From: Pseudomonadota bacterium
GTDB taxonomy: Bacteria; Pseudomonadota; Alphaproteobacteria; Micropepsales; Micropepsaceae
Reading direction: 5' to 3'
Assembly (NCBI GenBank): GCA_016201105.1
Contig: JACQDN010000031.1
Location: 1 to 64,000, forward strand
Length of the DNA stretch: 64,000 nucleotides
The notes under the pieces were generated by a model, which did not search any database, was not told the origin of the DNA, and saw only the letters and a list, made by a program, of their open reading frames with translations. The position numbers and the translations under genes are program-made. Shown one piece after another: positions 58,227 to 64,000 of this stretch. Numbering within the stretch: the first letter of the stretch is position 1; each line of letters begins with the position of its first letter.

Positions 58227-59864
58227 TCAGCGTCCCACCGCCGTCATACCCTGAAACGGCACCTGATCGCCCATGTTTTCGATCAGCGCGCGGATGTCGA
58301 TAGGCGGCGGATCGTTGATGCCGGAGCCTTTGACGTGCTTGTTCAGCTCGTCGATCGAAAAGCCCATCTGGATGTCGTAGGTGCGGTCGGGCTGGTTGCG
58401 CAGACGCTGTTCGGCCACATACCACTTGCCCTTGTCCTTGCCGTCCGGGCAAGAGGCGCGCTCGTCGCCCTCCCCGCCCCAACGCAATTCGACGCAGTGA
58501 TAGGGATCGAACGAGATCTTGAACATACGGCGGATCAAGTCGTCGAAGGTCATCGCCACCGGGCGCTTGCCGGAGCTGAGATAGGTGATGGTGCAGGTTT
58601 GCGATTTCTGATCGTAAGCCTTGAGCAGATCGCGCCTCAGATCGACGCCGTCATAAACGATACGCGGATCGCGGTGGATCCACAGATCGATCATCTCGGC
58701 CATGTCCTTGTAGAATTGCGCGGTGGCCGTTTTGATGCGCGCATCGCGCGAGGGTGTCGAATATTCCTCCCACTCCTCGTTCGCCGAACCGTAGATGTTG
58801 TCCGGCAGGCGCGAAGGATGCGCCTTGTTGGCGATACCGTCCTTGATCGCAAGATCGACATATTGCGCGCGATCGTTGAGATCGTTGCACAAGGTCTGCA
58901 TCGTCATATTCATTTCGTAGATGGGGTTGTAATCCATCTTGCCGCCGGAAACCGCAACACGGACGTATTCATAGAACCCGAGCTCGATGTCGTTGTAGAT
59001 CCATTTCGCCTTCTTCACGTCGAGCTTCGGGTTGTCCTGGGTGCCCGAATACTGAATCAGCGAATAATCGGGAATCTGATCGTTCTCCGCCATCGCGATA
59101 TGCCCGCCGAGCAGAACGCCGAACTTGTCGCGGTGAGCGCCGACAAGCTTCATCGGCCGCCAATTCTTGAAGCCGCCGCCGAGGCGCGCGGGGCTTTGGC
59201 CGAACTGCGCTCCGTAGACGCTGCGGGTAATCGTGAAATCGGGATGCGCGTCCATGTAGTAGGCGCGGCCATCTCCATCGACCTTGTAGACGATGCCGAC
59301 ATGACCGTTCACGTCATAGACGATGGTACCGGGGTGGATGGAGCCCGGCTGTATTGCGGGCGAGTAGAAATCCGACAACACACCCTTCTTTTCGCTGGCA
59401 TCGGTGCGATAGGTGCCGGAGAAAACGGTGCTCAAGAGTTCGAGCAGCGCATTGGGCCCGTTGATGCCGCCGCCGCGGTCGACGATGTCGTGCCGGGAGG
59501 TCGCCCGGTTTGCCGTCTTGGTATAGCGAAGATCGCCGCCCTCGCCGCTCACTCCGTTCACGAAGCCGAACGGCAGGCCATTTTTCCAGGCGTAATAGGC
59601 GCGCAGGAGATAGGGCAGCTTCGCGCAATCGACATCGATATCGACAAAGGATTGATCGGTGTTGCGGAAGGGATTGGCGGGATTGCGCAGGCAGCTTTGC
59701 GAGGAGCTGCAATTGGTTTCGCCGATGGCTTGCACGAAAGCGGAGAAGCCTTTCTCGTCGGCTTCGCTCCAATGGTCTTTCTTGATGCGCCACGAAGCGG
59801 CATCCGCGCTCGCCACGAGCACCGGACACAAAAGAAAAATCGCCGCGAAGAACGCCGCGCGCAT
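58227..59864 (-). CDS. Large secreted protein of unknown function
   Basis: A 545-residue exported protein. The ATG at 59864 gives a clean signal peptide (MRAAFFAAIFLLCPVLVASA). The mature part has ten or so cysteines, including NCSSSQSCLRNP near the N-terminus, and a segment SIHPGTIVYDVNGHVGIVYKVDGDGRAYYMDAHPDF that resembles the G-H-V core of NlpC/P60 or CHAP-type cysteine peptidases. I cannot place a matching catalytic cysteine with confidence, so an enzymatic role is only a possibility. It lies downstream of a second secreted unknown on the same strand. The two probably form an operon. Confidence 0.75.
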   Translation of the reverse strand: MRAAFFAAIFLLCPVLVASADAASWRIKKDHWSEADEKGFSAFVQAIGETNCSSSQSCLRNPANPFRNTDQSFVDIDVDCAKLPYLLRAYYAWKNGLPFGFVNGVSGEGGDLRYTKTANRATSRHDIVDRGGGINGPNALLELLSTVFSGTYRTDASEKKGVLSDFYSPAIQPGSIHPGTIVYDVNGHVGIVYKVDGDGRAYYMDAHPDFTITRSVYGAQFGQSPARLGGGFKNWRPMKLVGAHRDKFGVLLGGHIAMAENDQIPDYSLIQYSGTQDNPKLDVKKAKWIYNDIELGFYEYVRVAVSGGKMDYNPIYEMNMTMQTLCNDLNDRAQYVDLAIKDGIANKAHPSRLPDNIYGSANEEWEEYSTPSRDARIKTATAQFYKDMAEMIDLWIHRDPRIVYDGVDLRRDLLKAYDQKSQTCTITYLSSGKRPVAMTFDDLIRRMFKISFDPYHCVELRWGGEGDERASCPDGKDKGKWYVAEQRLRNQPDRTYDIQMGFSIDELNKHVKGSGINDPPPIDIRALIENMGDQVPFQGMTAVGR

Positions 59865-59939
59865 TGGAAGACATCCCACCGCCACCGGAGTGAGCGTCCC
59901 AGCGGACTTACGCCCGGTCAAGCCGGAACAGCAGCGTGG

Positions 59940-60380
59940 TTAGTGGGTTTTCGAGTTCTCTGCGGGCGCCTGCGGAGGTTCCCCCGGACAGGTGGGATCG
60001 GGATTGAGCGCCTGGCTGATCCCGTTCACCGCGATTTTCACCCGGACCCGGTCCAGGTTGCGCGAATGGGTCAGGATTTCGGGGACAACGGTCTCGCTCG
60101 CCATGCCGACCGTGATGGAATCGGATGGAACATCGGCGGAAACGACGGGATTTCCGTACACATCCGAGCCGCCCACATAATCGACGCCGGTCGCCTTCTG
60201 GCAGGGTCCGTCCCAGCTATCGATGCCCGTGAGGATGGAATCCGGGCGGGTGGAGACCCCCGCGAGAGCGTCTCCCAGAAGGGGCATGACGAAGCAAAAG
60301 GCGGCTGCGACGAAGATCGCGCCCGAGGGAAAACGCCCCGACCAAAGCCGCCTCGTGAAATATTCGTGCGTTCGCCTCAT
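59940..60380 (-). CDS. Small secreted protein of unknown function
   Basis: A 146-residue protein with an N-terminal membrane/signal segment (FPSGAIFVAAAFCFVMPLLGDALAG). The mature portion contains two cysteines (GPCQKATG and DPTCPGEPP) and a C-terminal Pro-rich tail. It is 75 bp upstream of the larger secreted protein on the same strand, so the two are probably cotranscribed and could interact. No family recognised. The ATG at 60380 follows an AAGGGTGA ribosome-like site. Its N-terminus includes an Arg-rich MRRTHEYFTRRLW that could also be read as a cytosolic leader or Tat-like start. Confidence 0.65.
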   Translation of the reverse strand: MRRTHEYFTRRLWSGRFPSGAIFVAAAFCFVMPLLGDALAGVSTRPDSILTGIDSWDGPCQKATGVDYVGGSDVYGNPVVSADVPSDSITVGMASETVVPEILTHSRNLDRVRVKIAVNGISQALNPDPTCPGEPPQAPAENSKTH

Positions 60381-60436
60381 TCACCCTTCTCAGAAATTGC
60401 GTGACTTCTCGGTCGAAGCCAAGTATGAACCTCGTC

Positions 60437-60508
60437 CATAAACAGACCGTGTCTTTTCGAGAGCGGCCAAGTTCAGGGAGTTGGCAAAGGCCGGGCAACC
60501 GGCCTTTT
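60437..60508 (+). ncRNA. Candidate small RNA ending in the 60486-60508 terminator
   Basis: A promoter-like pair, GTGACT (60401-60406) and TATGAA (60424-60429), 17 bp apart on the plus strand, would start a transcript near 60437 that ends at a perfect GC-rich stem with T4. That gives about 72 nt with no ORF of note. No protein gene on the plus strand needs this terminator: the nearest upstream plus-strand gene ends at 58220. This is a prediction only. Confidence 0.22.
60486..60508 (+). terminator. Rho-independent terminator-like hairpin without an obvious gene
   Basis: Perfect nine-base arms AAAGGCCGG / CCGGCCTTT around a GCAA loop, followed by one more T. The structure is nearly symmetric, so it could act in either direction. 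Neither neighbouring gene ends here: the minus-strand secreted genes start to its left and azgA starts to its right. Confidence 0.6.
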
Positions 60509-60518
60509 GCATTTCTCC

Positions 60519-60703
60519 ACCCTCCCCTTGAGGGAGGGTCGAAATTTGCGTCAGCAAATTTCGGGGAGGGGTCATGCTGCGCCCTTCAAAAGCAACCGAC
60601 CTATTTTCAGGAATCAGATCTTTTCAGCAACACGGCACGACCCCTCTCCGAAAAATCTTCGGCTGCCGCCTCAGATTTTTCGACCCTCCCTCAAGGGGAG
60701 GGT
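60519..60703. repeat. Composite palindromic repeat, 185 bp (copy B)
   Basis: Same architecture as the element at 55594-55778, inverted with respect to it. ACCCTCCCC-loop-GGGAGGGT at 60519-60538, a perfect CGAAATTTGC/GCAAATTTCG hairpin (60540-60563), GGGGAGGGGTCA, a core, and the mirror half CGAAAAATC/GATTTTTCG ending in GGGAGGGT at 60703. The cores of both copies share CTTCAAAAGCAA and CGGCACG once one is reversed. It lies 22 bp upstream of azgA, so it forms most of that gene's 5' region. Confidence 0.88.
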
Positions 60704-60725
60704 AAAAGAAGAATCGGGGGACGCG

Positions 60726-62015
60726 ATGTTCGAAAAACTGTTCGGCTTGAAGGCGAATCACACGACGCTGCATCGCGAGCTGGTGGCGGGCGCGACCACC
60801 TTTCTCACGATGGCTTACATCATGTTCGTTAACCCGAAGATTCTGGCGGCCGCCGGAATGGATGAGGGCGCGGTGTTCGTCGCGACTTGCGTCGCTTGCG
60901 CCATCACGACGCTCATCATGGGCCTCTATGCGAATTTGCCGGTAGCGCTCGCGCCCGGCATGGGCCTCAACGCCTATTTCGCCTTCACGGTCGTGCCCGC
61001 GCTCGGCGGCGACTGGCGACTGGCGCTCGGCTGCGTCTTTCTCTCGGGCATTCTCTTCGTCGCGCTGTCGATTTCACCGGCGCGCGAATGGATGATCAAT
61101 GCCATTCCCAAAAGCCTGAAACTCGCCATCGCCGCGGGCATCGGGCTCTTCCTCGCGCTGATCGGCTTCATCAATGCAGGCATCGTCGTTGCCAGTCCTG
61201 CCACCTTGATCCGGGAAGGTGTGCTAACCAGCCCGAAGGTCTGGATTGCCGCGGGCGCTTTCGTGCTGATGTTCGCGCTGGCGGCGCGCGGCGTGATCGG
61301 CGCGGTGCTGATTGGCATCGTGGCGGCGACCATCATGTCGGTGATTGCGGGGTTGCAGACCTTTTCCGTCATCGCCGGCGTGCCGCCTTCGATCGAACCG
61401 ACCTTCCTGCAGATGCATTTCGGCGGCGCCTCGGGCGCGGCCATCGCCACGGTCGTCTTTGTGTTTCTCCTGATCGACATGATGGATACGTCGGGCACAC
61501 TGACCGCCGTGGCCCATCAGGCCAAACTGCTCGACGCCAAAGGCCACCTGCCCAATGCGCGCAAGCCGCTGACGACCGACGCGCTCGGCACCGTGATCGG
61601 GGCTGTGCTCGGTACCTCGCCCGTCACCGCCTACATCGAAAGCGCAGCCGGCATTCAGGCCGGCGGACGCACGGGATTGACGGCTGTGGTTGTCGCCGCA
61701 CTTTTTCTGCTGAGCCTGTTCTTCAGCCCGCTGGCGACCGCCGTCCCTGCCTACGCGACAGCGCCCGCCTTGGTGTTCGTCGCCGCGCTGATGGCGAAAG
61801 GCCTCAAGGACATCGATTGGGACGATCTGACGGAAGCTGCCCCCGCGCTTGTCACGGCGATGGCCATTCCCTTCACCTTCTCCATCGCGGCCGGCATCGG
61901 GCTCGGCTTCATCTCCTACGTGACGATCAAATTGGTGTCCGGCCGCGCCAAGGATGTGAACGCCGCCGTCGCCATCATCGCCGCGGCGTTTGTGGCGAAG
62001 ATCGTGTTTGCGTAG
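60726..62015 (+). CDS. AzgA-type purine (adenine/guanine/hypoxanthine) permease, NCS2 family
   Basis: A 429-residue inner-membrane transporter. Marks of the AzgA branch of nucleobase-cation symporters are the N-terminal ELVAGATTFLTMAYIMFVNPKIL, APGMGLNAYFAFTVV, the central FVFLLIDMMDTSGTL with the proton/substrate Asp, and ALGTVIGAVLGTSPVTAYIESAAGIQAGGRTGL. About 12 to 14 membrane segments. The ATG at 60726 has GGGGGA immediately upstream. No purine riboswitch is visible in front of it; the 5' region is taken up by the palindromic repeat. Confidence 0.95.
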   Translation: MFEKLFGLKANHTTLHRELVAGATTFLTMAYIMFVNPKILAAAGMDEGAVFVATCVACAITTLIMGLYANLPVALAPGMGLNAYFAFTVVPALGGDWRLALGCVFLSGILFVALSISPAREWMINAIPKSLKLAIAAGIGLFLALIGFINAGIVVASPATLIREGVLTSPKVWIAAGAFVLMFALAARGVIGAVLIGIVAATIMSVIAGLQTFSVIAGVPPSIEPTFLQMHFGGASGAAIATVVFVFLLIDMMDTSGTLTAVAHQAKLLDAKGHLPNARKPLTTDALGTVIGAVLGTSPVTAYIESAAGIQAGGRTGLTAVVVAALFLLSLFFSPLATAVPAYATAPALVFVAALMAKGLKDIDWDDLTEAAPALVTAMAIPFTFSIAAGIGLGFISYVTIKLVSGRAKDVNAAVAIIAAAFVAKIVFA

Positions 62016-62045
62016 CCCTCGCCGACGGAATCAGCGCTCGATGTT

Positions 62046-62894
62046 CTACTTGTGCGCTTTCTGCGGCTCCGCTTTCCGAATTGCCCTCAATTCGGAAACC
62101 AGGTTTAAATCCTTGAGATACGGCGCGATTTCATCGACGGGCAATACAACCTCTTCCGCACATGCTTGAACGGCATGCGGCATAACGGGAGAAACGACGA
62201 GTCCCTTTTCCGATTGTAGCCAGAGAACGACTTCGTCGGAAAACTCAAACGGATCTTGACCGTCGACCACTTCGCGGCAGTTGTCAGACTCGTCGACCAG
62301 CCCTTTGGCTACCTGGCGCTTGAATTTCGCCGTGTCGGCAACGGTCCAGGGATAGTGTTTTCTGTACAGTTTCGAGAGAATCGATGGCCGAGAATTGGCC
62401 GTGCCGTCGGAACTTTCCGTCGGAAGGAATCCCGGCTTGAACAGTTTTCCCCATACCAATTCGCTTCCCGTCGAGAGATCGAATGCTATCGGCGACAATT
62501 CACCGAAGTTCGGATGCGGGCCGCCGCAATTCTCGCTGGTATTCGTCTGGATGCTGAGATAGCGACTGGACAAATATACCACGTCCACTTCCACCCAATA
62601 ACTGTCCTTGTCGGGTTTCTGGCTCGCTTCTTTGAGATCGCTCAAGCAGTCAGCATATTCCGTTCTCGCTTGTTTTTCCTTCGCGGCGAGCGCGGCGTTC
62701 ACGCGCGACATGACCTTGGCATCGGGGAAACGGATCAAGCGAGGATAGACCGCCTTGGCGCCCGCGGAGTGCAGCGGCACCACCGTCATCGAAGGCGTTG
62801 GTACTGCAAAGCTAGTTTCGCATGACATTGTCGCAAGGATCGCTGCACACAGAATGCTGGCAAATGCTGATTTGAATTCTACGGTCATATCCAT
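62046..62894 (-). CDS. Secreted RsiV/DUF3298-like protein
   Basis: A 282-residue exported protein. The ATG at 62894 follows GGAGGTGAT and gives a signal peptide (SAFASILCAAILATMSCETSFA). The C-terminal half has the GGPHPN...AFDLSTGSELVWGKLF pattern of DUF3298/RsiV-type domains (GGAHP, then D-x-x-T-G-x-x-L-x-L-x-D/K-L-F). A pair of cysteines (C-x in DNCREVV and QACAEEVV) may form a disulfide. It lies directly downstream of rnj and its start overlaps the rnj stop, so it is translationally coupled. Function unknown. Confidence 0.75.
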   Translation of the reverse strand: MDMTVEFKSAFASILCAAILATMSCETSFAVPTPSMTVVPLHSAGAKAVYPRLIRFPDAKVMSRVNAALAAKEKQARTEYADCLSDLKEASQKPDKDSYWVEVDVVYLSSRYLSIQTNTSENCGGPHPNFGELSPIAFDLSTGSELVWGKLFKPGFLPTESSDGTANSRPSILSKLYRKHYPWTVADTAKFKRQVAKGLVDESDNCREVVDGQDPFEFSDEVVLWLQSEKGLVVSPVMPHAVQACAEEVVLPVDEIAPYLKDLNLVSELRAIRKAEPQKAHK

Positions 62895-64000
62895 ATCACC
62901 TCCACCCTGGTTACCGGCTTCTTGCCCCACACGTCGGCGGCTCTGCGGCGCGCGGCGCGGCGGACGGCTTCTTTGAGCGCGTCCTCGTCACCTTTCTTGG
63001 GATTGTAGCGGCGCACCGCTTCGGCGACAGCGTCGTGGATGTCGCCATGTACCGCTTCGGGAATGCCTTCGAGCATGATCGCCGGCTCACCTGCGATGCG
63101 CCCCTTCTGGTCCAGCACCAGCGTGATGCCGATGAACCCGGCGTAACCGATGGCGCGGCGGTTGCGCGCGACGCCGACGCCGGCTTCCACTTTCACCCGT
63201 CCATCGAGATGCACGCGCCCTGAGGGCACTTCGTCGATCACTTGCGCGCGCCCTGGCGCCAGGCGGAGCATCTGGCCGTTCTCGATCACCACCGCCTGCG
63301 GCACCTGCAGCGAGCGCGCCAGGCGCGCATGCTCCGACATATGACGAAGCTCGCCATGCACCGGCACAGCGACCTTCGGGCGCACCCAGCGATACATTTC
63401 CGACAGTTCTTCGCGGCAGGGATGGCCGGAGACGTGCACGAAGTGATCCTCGACGGTCAGCACTTCCACACCCAGCGCGGAGAGCTTGTTGTGCAATTCG
63501 TGGATGGCGATGTCGTTGCCCGGGATGATGCGCGAAGAAAAAATCACGGCATCGCCCGGCCCCAGCGCCACATTGGGATGGTCGCCCGAGGCGATGCGGG
63601 CGAGCGCCGCGCGCGGTTCGCCCTGGCTGCCGGTGCAGAGATAAAGCACGCGCGACGGCGGCAGATGCGCGGCATCGGCTTCGTCGATAGTGGTGGGAAA
63701 GTCGGCGAGATATCCGGTTGCTTTCGCGGCGCCCGTGATGCGGTGCATGGAGCGGCCGACCAGCGCCACGTCCCGGCCGTTGGCGCGCGCGGCTTTGGCG
63801 ATAGTGTCGAGGCGCGCGACGTTGGAGGCGAATCCCGTTACCGCCACGCGGCCTTTCAGCGTGCCGATCAACTGAGAGAGGCTTTCCTTCACGCGGGCTT
63901 CGGAGCCGGAATGACCCTGCACCAGCGCATTGGTGGAATCGCAAACCAGCGCCAGCGCACCTTCGTCGCCCAATCTGCGAAACGCGTCGCCGTCGGTGGG
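62885..64000 (-). CDS. rnj: Ribonuclease J (3' part; gene continues beyond the window)
   Basis: C-terminal 372 residues of an RNase J-type exo/endoribonuclease; the N-terminal metallo-beta-lactamase half with the metal motif lies beyond position 64000. The visible part has LGDEGALALVCDSTNALVQG, then GRVAVTGFASNVARLDTI, YLCTGSQGEPRAALARIASG, FSSRIIPGNDIAIHELHNKL, HVSGHPCREELSEMYRWVRPKVAVPVHGELRHMSEHA and the C-terminal domain with IMLEGIPEAVHGDIHDAVAEAV. No start is annotated because a codon TTG at 63973 is internal. In alphaproteobacteria rnj lies upstream of proS, as here. Its 3' end overlaps the RsiV-like gene. Confidence 0.97.
   Translation of the reverse strand, partial: PTDGDAFRRLGDEGALALVCDSTNALVQGHSGSEARVKESLSQLIGTLKGRVAVTGFASNVARLDTIAKAARANGRDVALVGRSMHRITGAAKATGYLADFPTTIDEADAAHLPPSRVLYLCTGSQGEPRAALARIASGDHPNVALGPGDAVIFSSRIIPGNDIAIHELHNKLSALGVEVLTVEDHFVHVSGHPCREELSEMYRWVRPKVAVPVHGELRHMSEHARLARSLQVPQAVVIENGQMLRLAPGRAQVIDEVPSGRVHLDGRVKVEAGVGVARNRRAIGYAGFIGITLVLDQKGRIAGEPAIMLEGIPEAVHGDIHDAVAEAVRRYNPKKGDEDALKEAVRRAARRRAADVWGKKPVTRVEVIWI

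Noticed and set aside
60519-60725. Purine riboswitch in front of azgA
   Set aside because: The 5' region is taken up by the palindromic repeat, and no three-way-junction core of a purine riboswitch is visible.

Overview
The window is GC-rich chromosomal DNA of an alphaproteobacterium. Four things point there: the order ppiD-trpE-trpGDC-moaC-moeA-lexA, a GAAC-N7-GAAC SOS box in front of lexA, LpxI rather than LpxH in the lipid A cluster, and a short ProRS next to lolCD and dnaE. A member of the Micropepsales (Rhizomicrobium-like) is possible, but that is an impression from memory and not something the sequence proves. I see no tRNA, rRNA, CRISPR array or complete insertion sequence.

Layout. 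1-6376: pdhA-pdhB (E1 of pyruvate dehydrogenase), ftsB, a small unknown gene, eno, two MAPEG membrane proteins and kdsA. 6542-11032: an accessory stretch with a small GIY-YIG-like protein, a TPR/winged-helix regulator next to a beta-propeller protein, a divergent DUF899-DUF2182 pair, and a CBS-domain protein. 11166-17091: pyrG, an Lrp/AsnC regulator, a secreted serine hydrolase, secG, a degenerate receiver-domain protein and tpiA. 17092-25932: ppiD, tryptophan biosynthesis, molybdenum cofactor genes and lexA, most of them joined by ATGA overlaps. 25926-30981: comEC, gltX, gltA. 30957-45664: the long minus-strand cluster rpsB-tsf-pyrH-frr-uppS-cdsA-dxr-rseP-bamA-skp-lpxD-fabZ-lpxA-lpxI-lpxB, which links translation, isoprenoid and phospholipid precursors, outer-membrane assembly and lipid A. 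45921-49447: an aminotransferase and a DUF5916 surface protein. 49700-57441: dnaE, a 34-residue membrane ORF, lolD, lolC, an orphan antitoxin-like HTH gene and proS. 57579-64000: a CPBP protease, two secreted unknown proteins, an AzgA-type purine permease, an RsiV/DUF3298-like secreted protein and the 3' part of the RNase J gene.

Most of the window is conserved housekeeping sequence. The unusual material is mainly non-coding or at gene edges. Two REP-like palindromes are read in frame as about half of the PdhB linker. A 168-bp MITE-like element with 14-bp inverted repeats and a 10-bp target duplication splits a hairpin behind dnaE. Two copies, in opposite orientation, of a roughly 185-bp composite palindromic repeat lie at 55594-55778 and 60519-60703, with part of a third hairpin set at the left edge. 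A ten-codon relic of a second antitoxin-like gene overlaps the lolC start. Protein-level oddities are a MoaC-HTH fusion, a receiver domain with Glu at the phosphosite, an 18-bp tandem repeat at the uppS start, and a ComEC without the nuclease motif. I do not see a clearly new multi-gene defence or biosynthetic system. The best candidates for something undescribed are the 6982-10579 module and the secreted pair at 58227-60380.
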